This document shows, piece by piece, positions 1-8,745 of a DNA stretch of 64,000 bases. Position numbers and translations under genes: made by a program. The DNA comes from Cellvibrio fontiphilus_A (lineage in GTDB: Bacteria; Pseudomonadota; Gammaproteobacteria; Pseudomonadales; Cellvibrionaceae), in assembly GCF_042646205.1 (NCBI RefSeq), contig NZ_JBHRTF010000003.1, positions 186,001 to 250,000 of the forward strand, read 5' to 3'. The notes under the pieces were generated by a model. It was given only the letters and a program-made list of their open reading frames with translations, was not told the DNA's origin and ran no database searches. How positions within the stretch are numbered: the stretch's first letter is position 1; each line of letters opens with the position of its first letter.

Positions 1-775
1 CTGGATTCGTGCGCTTGCAGAGGGGGCTAAGCAAACGGGTGCGCGTGTATTGTTGCCGTCAGGGAGCGAGGGGGAAAAAATATTCCACGTGAATGCCGTG
101 CCCATTCTTGACCCCAAAGGGCAGGCCCAGGGCACTATCGCAGTATTTGAAGACATCACCGAGCTTGAGGGTAAAAACCGTTTGCTGGAGGATATGGTGC
201 AGCAGCTCGCGGCAAGCCGTGCCGCCATTGAAACTAAAAACAAAGAATTAACCTATTTGGCAACACGTGACCCGCTCACCAATTGTTTTAATCGCCGCGC
301 ACTTTATGAACACTTAAATGGCAAGTTTGATGGCGCGCGTGCGTCTGATACGGAATTCAGTTGCATCATGGCGGATATCGATTTCTTCAAAAAAGTAAAC
401 GATACCTATGGTCACGCTGTAGGCGATGAAGTAATCAAAATGGCAGCCAATAGCCTGCGCGAGGTGGTGCGCGATATGGATATGGTGGCGCGGTTTGGTG
501 GCGAGGAGTTTTGTGTCATTTTGCCCGGTGCACCCATAGAACAGGCACAGCTTATTGCCGAGCGCTGTCGCGAAAAAATTGCCGCACAAGTGACCAACGG
601 TGTCAGGGTAACTGGCAGTTTTGGTGTGACTTCCATCCGCATGGGCGCGAGCAGCGCGAACCAGTTAATCCAACAAGCAGATGAAGCGCTGTATTACTCC
701 AAGCAGCACGGGCGCAACCAGGTCACCCGCTGGGCGCCGGGTATGGAAAGCCTGATTGCTGAGACGCAACATTAA
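1..775 (+). CDS. Diguanylate cyclase (GGDEF), C-terminal part
   Basis: The frame is open from base 2 without an upstream stop, so the 5' end of the gene lies outside the window; the first ATG-like start inside (TTG at 50) is not the true start. The visible protein begins with the end of a PAS/PAC-type sensory domain (VNAVPILDPKGQAQGTIAVF, then an EDITE turn). A short coiled-coil linker follows, and then a complete GGDEF domain. The active-site signature is GGEEF, and an RDMD sequence five residues upstream matches the RxxD product-inhibition I-site, so the enzyme should make c-di-GMP from two GTP and be feedback inhibited. No EAL domain follows. What the sensory part detects cannot be seen. 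The gene ends at an intrinsic terminator. Confidence 0.93.
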   Translation, partial: WIRALAEGAKQTGARVLLPSGSEGEKIFHVNAVPILDPKGQAQGTIAVFEDITELEGKNRLLEDMVQQLAASRAAIETKNKELTYLATRDPLTNCFNRRALYEHLNGKFDGARASDTEFSCIMADIDFFKKVNDTYGHAVGDEVIKMAANSLREVVRDMDMVARFGGEEFCVILPGAPIEQAQLIAERCREKIAAQVTNGVRVTGSFGVTSIRMGASSANQLIQQADEALYYSKQHGRNQVTRWAPGMESLIAETQH

Positions 776-816
776 GGTAGAGCAGTGCAAGTATTTGCTT
801 GTTAACTAAACACTTT

Positions 817-841
817 GGCCCGCATTTATGCGGGTTTTTTC
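817..841 (+). terminator. Intrinsic terminator after the GGDEF gene
   Basis: Stem CCCGCA (819-824), loop TTTA, TGCGGG (829-834), followed by six T. It lies 42 bases after the stop codon and separates the cyclase from ftsK. Confidence 0.85.
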
Positions 842-948
842 ATTCATTTCCCTGCAGAGTGATCTTGCCGGTGGTAAATCTGCTGCCAGTAATTACAATA
901 GCCCTCGTTTATAGATTTGTACCTTTGTAGCGCAATCGGGACTTTCCA

Positions 949-3306
949 TTGAAATCAGCAACTCCGCAACGCCGTGCACCTGCGTCTGAACAAGCTTCCA
1001 GCCTGTTGGTGCGCCTGATCAAAGAGGGCGCCCTTATCGGTTTGGGCGCGATTTGCCTGTACCTGTTAATTGCCATGGTCAGTTATGACCCTATGGACCC
1101 GGGTTGGTCCAAAACTGGCGAAAACACACTGGTGCAAAATGCCGGCGGTTCCTTTGGCGCCTGGATTGCCGATGTCTTTTTCTCGCTGTTTGGTTATCTC
1201 GCCTACCTTTTCCCCGTGATGATCGCCTATCGCGCTTGGTTGGTGCTCAAAGATCGCACCCGGCAGGATTCTATCGACTGGTTGTTTTTTGGTTTACGTG
1301 CTGTGGGTTTGGTGTTGGTGATGGTGGCGGGCACTGGTATTGCCGCTATGCATTACAGCGATGGTGTTTCGGTGCTGCCATATTCCAATGGTGGTTTACT
1401 GGGCGCTGCGGTGTCTGACGGTATTTTTGATGCGTTCAATTACACCGGCGGCACCTTATTAATGCTCAGCATGTTTTTAGTGGGTATGACCATTTTTACC
1501 GACCTTTCCTGGTTAAAACTCGCAGAGGATATAGGCCGTTGGGTGAGCATTGGCATCGCCCGTGGGCTGGAAAAGTGGAAACTTTACCAGCGTGAGCGCG
1601 CCGAAAAGCAAATCGCGGTCAAAGCCCAGGAACATCGCCGTGAAGTGGTGGAGCAGCATGTTAAACAAGAAGCCAAGCGTGTAGCCCCGGTGATTATTGC
1701 TGAGCCTCCCAAAAAGAAACCGGCGCCCAGCCCGCGTATTGAAAAAGAAAAGCAACCCTCGCTGTTTGAATCCCTTGAGCCTGCAGTCGGCCAGTTGCCA
1801 CCTTTGAACCTGTTGGACCCAGCCGATAAGCGCAGCGACAAGGGCTACTCCAAAGAATCACTGGAGGCCATGTCGCGCCTGTTGGAGTTAAAACTCAAAG
1901 ATTTCGGCATTGATATTGAAGTGGTCTCGGTACAACCCGGCCCGGTGGTGACCCGTTTTGAAATCCAGCCCGCGCCGGGCATTAAAGCCAGTCGTATTTC
2001 CGGCCTTGCCAAAGACTTGGCGCGTTCACTCGCGGTAGTGTCAGTGCGGGTAGTGGAGGTGATTCCGGGTAAGTCGGTGATGGGCGTAGAGATCCCCAAC
2101 GCCCACCGCGAAATGGTGCGCCTGTCAGAGGTGATTTCATCGGAAGCCTACGATCACGCCAAATCACCGCTGACCATGGCGCTGGGGCACGATATTTCCG
2201 GCGAACCCATAGTAGCTGACCTAGCCAAAATGCCGCACTTGCTGGTGGCGGGTACCACCGGTTCGGGTAAATCGGTGGGCGTTAACGTGATGTTGCTCAG
2301 CCTGCTGTATAAGTCCACACCCAAAGAAGTGCGCCTGATTCTGGTGGATCCAAAAATGCTGGAACTCTCGGTCTACGAGGGTATTCCCCATTTGCTGACA
2401 CCGGTAATTACCGATATGAAAGACGCCTCCAACGGCCTGCGCTGGTGCGTGGGTGAAATGGAACGGCGCTACAAGCTCATGTCGGCGCTGGGTGTACGCA
2501 ACCTCGCCGGTTTTAACCGCAAGGTAGAGGATGCCCTCAAAGCCGGCGAGCCAATCAAAGATCCACTGTTCAAACCCGAAGACAATTTTGAGGCGGGCGC
2601 CGAAGTCGCCACCGCGCCCGACTTGGAAGCCTTGCCCTTTATCGTGGTGGTGATCGACGAATTCGCCGACATGATGATGATCGTGGACAAGAAGAAGGTA
2701 GAGCAGCTTATCGCCCGTATTGCGCAAAAAGCCCGTGCGGCGGGTATTCACCTGATTTTGGCGACCCAGCGCCCCTCGGTGGATATCATCACCGGTCTTA
2801 TCAAGGCCAACGTACCTACGCGTATTGCCTTCCAGGTTTCCTCCAAAATCGACTCGCGTACCATTCTGGATCAGGGTGGGGCAGAGCAGCTCTTGGGGCA
2901 TGGTGACATGCTCTATTTGCCCTCTGGCACCAGCGTGCCCATCCGGGTTCACGGCGCGTTTGTAGATGACCACGAAGTTCACAAAGTCGTGGCGGATTGG
3001 AAAAAACGCGGCGCACCGCAGTATATTGATGGCATCACCGACGATGACAACAACTCCATTCCGGTTCCGGGATTACCGAGTGAAGGTGGTGAAGGCGATG
3101 ATGGCGAATCTGATGCGCTTTATGATGAAGCTGTGCAGTTTGTGATTGAATCGCGTAAGGCCTCTATTTCATCGGTACAGCGCAAGTTGCGTATTGGTTA
3201 TAACCGCGCGGCGCGTTTGATCGAAACCATGGAAGCAGCGGGAGTCGTGTCATCCGCCGGTCACAATGGCAATCGCGAAGTGTTGGTTGGCAGCGGGCGC
3301 GATTAA
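949..3306 (+). CDS. ftsK: DNA translocase FtsK
   Basis: Septum-anchored hexameric motor that pumps chromosome termini through the closing septum and activates XerCD recombination at dif. The start is TTG at 949; no ATG nearby gives the usual N-terminus. Residues about 20-190 carry the four membrane helices, and 205-290 are a short basic/proline linker. The motor follows, with Walker A GTTGSGKS at 435-442 and Walker B IVVVIDEF around 565-572. The gamma winged-helix domain that reads KOPS sites ends the protein (about 718-785, including SISSVQRKLRIGYNRAARLI). At 785 residues the linker is much shorter than in E. coli FtsK (about 1,330 residues) but like many Pseudomonas-type proteins. ftsK followed by lolA and rarA is the usual order. 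Confidence 0.97.
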   Translation: MKSATPQRRAPASEQASSLLVRLIKEGALIGLGAICLYLLIAMVSYDPMDPGWSKTGENTLVQNAGGSFGAWIADVFFSLFGYLAYLFPVMIAYRAWLVLKDRTRQDSIDWLFFGLRAVGLVLVMVAGTGIAAMHYSDGVSVLPYSNGGLLGAAVSDGIFDAFNYTGGTLLMLSMFLVGMTIFTDLSWLKLAEDIGRWVSIGIARGLEKWKLYQRERAEKQIAVKAQEHRREVVEQHVKQEAKRVAPVIIAEPPKKKPAPSPRIEKEKQPSLFESLEPAVGQLPPLNLLDPADKRSDKGYSKESLEAMSRLLELKLKDFGIDIEVVSVQPGPVVTRFEIQPAPGIKASRISGLAKDLARSLAVVSVRVVEVIPGKSVMGVEIPNAHREMVRLSEVISSEAYDHAKSPLTMALGHDISGEPIVADLAKMPHLLVAGTTGSGKSVGVNVMLLSLLYKSTPKEVRLILVDPKMLELSVYEGIPHLLTPVITDMKDASNGLRWCVGEMERRYKLMSALGVRNLAGFNRKVEDALKAGEPIKDPLFKPEDNFEAGAEVATAPDLEALPFIVVVIDEFADMMMIVDKKKVEQLIARIAQKARAAGIHLILATQRPSVDIITGLIKANVPTRIAFQVSSKIDSRTILDQGGAEQLLGHGDMLYLPSGTSVPIRVHGAFVDDHEVHKVVADWKKRGAPQYIDGITDDDNNSIPVPGLPSEGGEGDDGESDALYDEAVQFVIESRKASISSVQRKLRIGYNRAARLIETMEAAGVVSSAGHNGNREVLVGSGRD

Positions 3307-3393
3307 CCTTTTATTAATCGAATGGTTTATCTCAGGTTCATCCACACCCGATAGGATTCGGGTGTCGGCCTCTCAATTATCAGTGGAATTTCT

Positions 3394-4023
3394 ATGACTA
3401 TATTTACCCGAATCCTCACCGGTTTGTTATTGCTTGTTTCCGTTGCTGCCAATGCAGCGGATGACCAAGCCGCGCAGCAATTACGCAAATTACTGGATGC
3501 CATGAACAGCCTGCAAGGCGATTTTGTGCAAACCACCTACGACAAAACCGGCGTTGAGCAGGAGTCCAGCAGCGGCAGTTTTATGCTCATGCGCCCCGGC
3601 AAGTTTTATTGGAAAACCCTCGACCCAATGCCGCAATTATTGGTCTCCAATAACAAAACTATTTGGCTTTACGATCCGGATCTGGAAACGGTGAATATCC
3701 GTGAATTCACCGAAGACCTGCGCGAAACACCGGCGCTGTTATTGAGTGCCGATATTGAGCAGCTGCGTAAGAATTTTTCCATCGCGAAAGATGCTAAAGA
3801 TACCAGCGCCGAAAAGTACACCCTGACTCCTAAAGTCACCGAAGGTATGTTCCAGCAGCTGGTGTTGGTATTCAAAGCAGGCCAGTTAACCGAATTTGCG
3901 ATTCAAGACAGCCTCGGTCAATTAACCCGTTGCCAACTCTCCAATGTGCAACGCAATAAACCCCTGCCGGAAGAAAACTTCTTTTTTGTGCCGCCGGAAG
4001 GCGTTGAAATTTTGCACGATTAA
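3394..4023 (+). CDS. lolA: Outer-membrane lipoprotein carrier protein LolA
   Basis: Periplasmic chaperone that takes lipoproteins from the LolCDE exporter and hands them to LolB at the outer membrane. The 209-residue protein starts with a cleavable signal peptide (MTIFTRILTGLLLLVSVAANA, cleavage after the AxA). The half-barrel pattern of the family follows (LQGDFVQTTYDKTG, then RPGKFYWKT and LVSNNKTIWLYDPDLETV). The Arg of RPGKFYW corresponds to the conserved Arg that controls lid opening. It sits 87 bases after ftsK and 21 bases before rarA, so it is probably co-transcribed with rarA. Confidence 0.96.
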   Translation: MTIFTRILTGLLLLVSVAANAADDQAAQQLRKLLDAMNSLQGDFVQTTYDKTGVEQESSSGSFMLMRPGKFYWKTLDPMPQLLVSNNKTIWLYDPDLETVNIREFTEDLRETPALLLSADIEQLRKNFSIAKDAKDTSAEKYTLTPKVTEGMFQQLVLVFKAGQLTEFAIQDSLGQLTRCQLSNVQRNKPLPEENFFFVPPEGVEILHD

Positions 4024-4044
4024 TCGCGAGTGTTTAGTTAATTC

Positions 4045-5385
4045 ATGGATCTTTTTGCCAGCAGTACGCCCGCCTATCAACCGCTTGCCGCGCGTATGCG
4101 CCCGCGCAATTTGGATGACTACATAGGTCAGGAGCATCTGCTAGCAGCGGGCAAACCCCTGCGCGAAGCAATCACCCGTGGGCAGCTTCATTCCATGATC
4201 CTGTGGGGGCCGCCCGGTGTGGGCAAAACCTCGCTCGCCAAATTATTTGCCGAGCAGGCCGATGCCCGTTTCGAAACGCTTTCGGCGGTGTTATCCGGCG
4301 TAAAAGAAATTCGTGCGGCGGTTGCGGCGGCGCAGCAGGAGCGCATTTCCACTCGTCGCAAAACGATTTTGTTTGTGGATGAAGTCCATCGCTTTAATAA
4401 ATCCCAGCAGGATGCATTTCTGCCTTACGTGGAAGACGGCACCTTTATTTTTATCGGTGCTACCACTGAAAACCCTTCATTCGAATTAAATAATGCGTTG
4501 CTCTCGCGCTGCCGTGTGTATGTACTGCGCGGTTTGCAGCCGGAGCAATTGAAAAACGTATTGCTGCAAGCGCTCAATGACAAAGAGCGCGGCTTGGGCG
4601 CGCAGCAGATTAGTATTGACGACGATACGCTGATGACCTTGGCGCAAGCTGCCGATGGCGATGCGCGCAAATCGCTCAACTTGTTGGAAATTGCCGCTGA
4701 TCTGGCCGATGACGAGGGCGATAAAAAAGTTATCAATGAACACGTCCTGGCCGAAGTTCTCGCCAGCGATGTGCGCCGCTTTGATAAAGGCGGCGATATT
4801 TTTTATGAGCAAATTTCTGCGCTGCATAAATCTGTGCGCGGCTCCTCGCCAGACGGGGCGCTCTATTGGCTTGCCAGAATGCTCGATGGCGGCTGCGATC
4901 CGCTTTACATCGCCCGCCGTGTAGTGCGTATGGCCAGTGAAGACATAGGCAATGCCGACCCGCGCGCACTGCCATTGTGTTTATCTGCGTGGGATGTGCA
5001 GGAGCGTTTGGGTAGCCCGGAAGGGCAGCTGGCCATAGCCCAAGCCGTTGTTTACTTGGCCTGCGCCCCCAAAAGCAATGCTGTGTATAATGCGTTCAAC
5101 CAAGTGATGGCTGATGTGCGCAACCAACCGGCCTACGATGTTCCCCTGCATTTACGCAATGCCCCCACCAAACTCATGAAAAACATGGATTACGGTGCGG
5201 AATATCGCTACGCCCACGATGAGCCTGGCGCTTATGCGGCGGGTGAAAATTATCTGCCGGAAGAGATTGCGCAGGCACGTTACTATCAACCGGTGGAACG
5301 TGGGCTGGAATTAAAAATTCAGGAAAAGCTCGCGCATTTGCGCGAGCTGGATAAACAAAGTAAACAGCAACGCTACAAAAAATAA
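4045..5385 (+). CDS. rarA: Replication-associated recombination protein A (RarA/MgsA)
   Basis: AAA+ ATPase related to clamp-loader subunits and eukaryotic WRNIP1, acting at stalled replication forks. The 446-residue protein has Walker A GPPGVGKT (55-62), Walker B LFVDEVHRF (109-117), a sensor-1 stretch (GATTENPSFELN) and the tetramerisation domain with the YWLARMLDGGCDPLYIARR motif. Starts 21 bases after lolA with ATG. The C-terminus is rich in charged residues. Full length for the family. Confidence 0.96.
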   Translation: MDLFASSTPAYQPLAARMRPRNLDDYIGQEHLLAAGKPLREAITRGQLHSMILWGPPGVGKTSLAKLFAEQADARFETLSAVLSGVKEIRAAVAAAQQERISTRRKTILFVDEVHRFNKSQQDAFLPYVEDGTFIFIGATTENPSFELNNALLSRCRVYVLRGLQPEQLKNVLLQALNDKERGLGAQQISIDDDTLMTLAQAADGDARKSLNLLEIAADLADDEGDKKVINEHVLAEVLASDVRRFDKGGDIFYEQISALHKSVRGSSPDGALYWLARMLDGGCDPLYIARRVVRMASEDIGNADPRALPLCLSAWDVQERLGSPEGQLAIAQAVVYLACAPKSNAVYNAFNQVMADVRNQPAYDVPLHLRNAPTKLMKNMDYGAEYRYAHDEPGAYAAGENYLPEEIAQARYYQPVERGLELKIQEKLAHLRELDKQSKQQRYKK

Positions 5386-5498
5386 CCCCTCCCCAACACT
5401 CCCCTTCAAAAGGGGCGGGAGTTTGAATTCACTCCGTAATAAAAACGGAGTTGGCCAAGCTCCTCCCCCTTGTGAAGGGGGAGGCAGGGAGGGGGTTT
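5385..5498. repeat. REP/BIME-like nested inverted repeat between rarA and crcB
   Basis: Two imperfect inverted outer arms (about 5385-5421, and 5460-5498) flank an inner perfect hairpin ACTCCGT (5431-5437) / ACGGAGT (5445-5451). Each outer arm also folds on itself; the right one has a perfect 10-bp stem CCTCCCCCTT / AAGGGGGAGG (5462-5484). The palindrome-in-palindrome build and intergenic position fit a non-autonomous repetitive element of the REP/BIME class. No coding sequence fits here. Copy number elsewhere in the genome cannot be seen. Confidence 0.7.
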
Positions 5499-5517
5499 CT
5501 TTTAACGGAAAATATCT

Positions 5518-5892
5518 ATGCAGTGGTTAGCAATCGCATTAGGTGGCGCGCTCGGATCTCTACTCAGATTCGCGGCGGTAGGCTACCTAACACCACTGCT
5601 AGGCATTCGCTTTCCGCTAGGCACGTTTATCGTGAATATTGTCGGGTCGTTTTTAATCGGCGTTGCTTATGTGCTGCTGGTTGAAAAAACAACCTTGTCT
5701 GCTGAATGGCGGTTGTTTTTTATCACCGGCGTTTTGGGTGGCTTCACAACCTTCTCCGCGTTTTCGCTGGAAATATTGCAGTTGTGGCAGACCGGTTATG
5801 TATTGAATGCGCTTATTTATGCAAGCAGCTCAGTGATTGTAGGATTGTTAATGGCATTTTCTGGAATGGCGTTAACCCAAAAATTTTTTTAA
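5518..5892 (+). CDS. crcB: Fluoride channel CrcB/Fluc
   Basis: Small dimeric dual-topology membrane channel that exports fluoride. The 124-residue protein has four hydrophobic segments. Family signatures are GGALGSLLRF near the N-terminus, the pore Asn in NIVGSF (about residue 40) and GGFTTFSAFSLE in the third helix, where the Phe box lies. No fluoride riboswitch is evident upstream; the preceding 130 bases are occupied by the inverted-repeat element. It lies 32 bases before serS. Confidence 0.95.
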   Translation: MQWLAIALGGALGSLLRFAAVGYLTPLLGIRFPLGTFIVNIVGSFLIGVAYVLLVEKTTLSAEWRLFFITGVLGGFTTFSAFSLEILQLWQTGYVLNALIYASSSVIVGLLMAFSGMALTQKFF

Positions 5893-5924
5893 TACTTTTA
5901 ACTTCATATAGATAATTACTCATC

Positions 5925-7211
5925 ATGTTAGATTCAAAATTACTTCGCACCGCTACCGAAGAAGTAGCACAGGGTTTGGCAAAACGCGGTTATCAATTAG
6001 ATGTTGCCAAAATTCAAGCATTGGAAGAAAAACGCAAAGAAATTCAGGTAAAAACTGAAAACCTGCAAGCCGAGCGCAACGCTATTTCCAAAGGTATCGG
6101 CAAAGCCAAACAAGCCGGTGAAGATGTTGCGCCCATGATGCAAGCGGTGGAAAACATCAAGCAGCAATTGACCGGTGCAGAAGTAGAACTTGCGGCAATT
6201 CAAGCCGAGTGGGATGAGTTTGTAAAAGCAATCCCCAATGTGCCTGCTAATGAAGTACCGGAAGGTAAAAGTGATGAAGACAACGTAGAAGTGCGCCGCT
6301 GGGGCATGCCACGCAGCTTTCATTTCCCTATTAAAGATCACGTTGATCTGGGTGCTGAACTGGGCGGTTTGGATTTTGAAGTCGCCACCAAAATCACCGG
6401 CACTCGTTTTGCGGTATTGCGTGGCGGTGTAGCGCGCCTGCATCGTGCGCTCGCACAATTTATGTTGGATACCCACATCAACCAACACGGTTACGAAGAG
6501 GTGAACGTGCCTTTTATCGTGAACCGCGATTCATTATTCGGCACCGGCCAGCTACCTAAATTTGAAGAAGATTTATTCAAATTAACCGACGACCGCGAAT
6601 TTTATTTGATCCCCACTGCCGAAGTACCGGTGACCAATATTTATCGCGATGAAATTGTCGATGAAACCCAACTGCCGATTAAATTAGTGTGCCATTCACC
6701 TTGCTTCCGCTCCGAAGCAGGCAGCTATGGCCGCGATACCCGCGGCATGATTCGCCAGCATCAATTTGAAAAAGTCGAGTTGGTAAAATTTGTACGCCCG
6801 GAAGAATCAGATGCGGCACTTGAAGCGCTGGTTGGTCATGCTGAAACTATTTTGCAAAAACTCGGCTTACCACACCGCACAGTGATTTTGTGTGGCGGCG
6901 ATATTGGTTTCTCATCTGCCAAAACTTACGACATCGAAGTGTGGGTGCCATCGCAAGATAAATACCGCGAAATTTCCTCTTGCAGCAGCTTCCGCGACTT
7001 CCAGGCCCGCCGCATGATGGCGCGCTACCGTAACAAAGAAACCGGCAAACCCGAATTGCTACACACCTTGAACGGCTCAGGCTTGGCCATTGGCCGCACC
7101 TTGTTGGCAGTGCTGGAAAACTACCAACAAGAGGATGGCAGCGTAATTATTCCAGAAGTGCTGCGCCCGTACATGGGTGGTCAGGAAGTGCTGACTCCTG
7201 TAAAAAAATAA
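5925..7211 (+). CDS. serS: Seryl-tRNA synthetase
   Basis: Class II aminoacyl-tRNA synthetase charging tRNA-Ser and tRNA-Sec. The 428-residue protein opens with the long antiparallel coiled-coil arm (about 25-105) that grips the tRNA variable arm. The catalytic core has motif 2 (CFRSEAGSYGRDTRGMIRQH) and motif 3 (LNGSGLAIGRTLLAVLE near the C-terminus). Full length. Ends directly at a strong terminator. Confidence 0.98.
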   Translation: MLDSKLLRTATEEVAQGLAKRGYQLDVAKIQALEEKRKEIQVKTENLQAERNAISKGIGKAKQAGEDVAPMMQAVENIKQQLTGAEVELAAIQAEWDEFVKAIPNVPANEVPEGKSDEDNVEVRRWGMPRSFHFPIKDHVDLGAELGGLDFEVATKITGTRFAVLRGGVARLHRALAQFMLDTHINQHGYEEVNVPFIVNRDSLFGTGQLPKFEEDLFKLTDDREFYLIPTAEVPVTNIYRDEIVDETQLPIKLVCHSPCFRSEAGSYGRDTRGMIRQHQFEKVELVKFVRPEESDAALEALVGHAETILQKLGLPHRTVILCGGDIGFSSAKTYDIEVWVPSQDKYREISSCSSFRDFQARRMMARYRNKETGKPELLHTLNGSGLAIGRTLLAVLENYQQEDGSVIIPEVLRPYMGGQEVLTPVKK

Positions 7212-7241
7212 AAAAGGGTGGGCAATGCCCACCTTTTTTTT
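7212..7241 (+). terminator. Intrinsic terminator of serS
   Basis: GGTGGGC (7217-7223), loop AAT, GCCCACC (7227-7233), then eight T; the A tract before the stem makes it usable in both directions. It begins at the serS stop codon. Confidence 0.95.
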
Positions 7242-7306
7242 GACCAGTTTTTGGATGCGAGTAAGTTTCACGCTGTTATCTGTGTTTGTAGAAGCGATAT
7301 TAATTT

Positions 7307-8704
7307 ATGGATTATTTCCCCGTCTTTCTCGATTTAAAAAACCGCCTCTGCCTGTTGGTGGGCGGAGGTGAAGTGGCAACGCGCAAAGGGCGTGTGCTTG
7401 CTAAAGCGGGCGCGCGGTTGCGTATTGTGGCGCCGGAGATTTCTGCCGAGCTGCGCAGTTTGGTGGCGCAGAATAATGGCGAGCTGCATGAGCGCGAATA
7501 TCACACCGGTGATTTGCAAGGCTGTGTGTTGGCGATTGCGGCAACCGATATTGAAGCCTTGAATGAAAAAATTTCTGCGGATGCCCAAGCCCTGAATTTA
7601 CCGGTAAATGTGGTAGATACACCGGCGCTTTGCACTTACATTACCCCTGCGATTATCGACCGCTCGCCGCTGGTGATTGCAGTGTCCAGTGGCGGTGAAG
7701 CGCCGGTACTCGCACGCTTGGTGCGTGCAAAATTAGAGACATTAATTCCAGCGAGTTATGGAAAATTAGCGCAGTTGGCCAGCTCATGGCGCGATCGTGT
7801 GAAAGCGCGTTTTGATGATGGCGATAGCCGCCGCAAATTTTGGGAAAAAATTCTGCAAGGCCCTGCTGCTGAATTAACGTTTAACGGGCAACAAGCAGCG
7901 GCGGATGAATTAATTGCGCGTGAATTAGCGGGCGATCAAACCCAGCTGACTCAAGGTGAAGTCTATTTGGTGGGCGGCGGCCCCGGTGATCCGGAGCTCT
8001 TAACCCTGCGCGCGTTGCGTTTAATGCAGCAGGCGGATGTTGTGCTCTATGACCGTTTAGTATCAGACGGTGTGATGGAATTAGTGCGCCGTGATGCCGA
8101 GCGTATTTATGTGGGCAAGCGCCGCAATGAACACGCCATGCAGCAGGAAAATATTAATCAGTTGCTGGTGGATTTGGCCAAAGAGGGCAAACGTGTATTG
8201 CGTTTAAAAGGCGGCGACCCGTTTATTTTTGGTCGCGGCGGTGAAGAAATTGAATTACTGGCGCAACACAATATTCCTTTCCAAGTGGTGCCTGGTATTA
8301 CCGCTGCCTCTGGCTGTGCTGCTTATGCGGGTATTCCATTAACGCATCGCGATTATGCCCAGTCTGTGCGTTTTGTTACTGGTCATTTGAAATCAGACGA
8401 TACTAATTTACAGTGGCCAGAGTTGGCGAATCCAACCCAGACACTGGTGTTTTACATGGGGCTGGTAGGGTTAAAAGAAATTTGTGAATCCCTGATTGCA
8501 CATGGTCGTGCGGCCAATACTCCGGTTGCTTTGATTGAAAAAGGCACCACGCAGCAGCAACGTGTTCTTGTATCGGATTTAACATCTATCGCTGATGTTG
8601 TTGCGGCCAATGATGTACATGCCCCTACATTATTTATTGTCGGTGAAGTGGTGCAGTTGCATGAAAGTTTGCGCTGGTTTACACCACAAATAAAAAACGC
8701 CTGA
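7307..8704 (+). CDS. cysG: Siroheme synthase CysG (trifunctional)
   Basis: Converts uroporphyrinogen III to siroheme, the cofactor of sulfite and nitrite reductases. The N-terminal half (about 1-210) is the NAD-dependent precorrin-2 dehydrogenase/ferrochelatase, with the Rossmann motif VGGGEVATRKGRVLAKAGA. The C-terminal half (about 217-465) is the SAM-dependent uroporphyrinogen III methyltransferase, with VYLVGGGPGDPELLTLRA and RLKGGDPFIFGRGGEE. The 465-residue length fits the fused enterobacterial and pseudomonad type. The ribosome-binding site before the ATG is weak. Single-gene unit between two terminators. Confidence 0.97.
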   Translation: MDYFPVFLDLKNRLCLLVGGGEVATRKGRVLAKAGARLRIVAPEISAELRSLVAQNNGELHEREYHTGDLQGCVLAIAATDIEALNEKISADAQALNLPVNVVDTPALCTYITPAIIDRSPLVIAVSSGGEAPVLARLVRAKLETLIPASYGKLAQLASSWRDRVKARFDDGDSRRKFWEKILQGPAAELTFNGQQAAADELIARELAGDQTQLTQGEVYLVGGGPGDPELLTLRALRLMQQADVVLYDRLVSDGVMELVRRDAERIYVGKRRNEHAMQQENINQLLVDLAKEGKRVLRLKGGDPFIFGRGGEEIELLAQHNIPFQVVPGITAASGCAAYAGIPLTHRDYAQSVRFVTGHLKSDDTNLQWPELANPTQTLVFYMGLVGLKEICESLIAHGRAANTPVALIEKGTTQQQRVLVSDLTSIADVVAANDVHAPTLFIVGEVVQLHESLRWFTPQIKNA

Positions 8705-8721
8705 TTGCTCAGGCGTTTTTA
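8692..8721. terminator. Bidirectional terminator between cysG and the TerC gene
   Basis: AAAAACGCCTGA, loop TTGC, TCAGGCGTTTTT. It overlaps the last codons of cysG. The A tract on one side and T tract on the other let it stop both cysG (+) and the convergent TerC-family gene (-). Confidence 0.9.
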
Positions 8722-8745
8722 CTTTCTTTTTCTTAACATTAAACA

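Noticed and set aside
2221..2982. 253-codon frame antisense to ftsK
   Set aside because: Lies opposite the FtsK motor domain; no motifs, no binding site, shadow of a real gene.
5386..5517. Fluoride riboswitch before crcB
   Set aside because: The upstream region is filled by the inverted-repeat element and lacks the crcB motif pattern.
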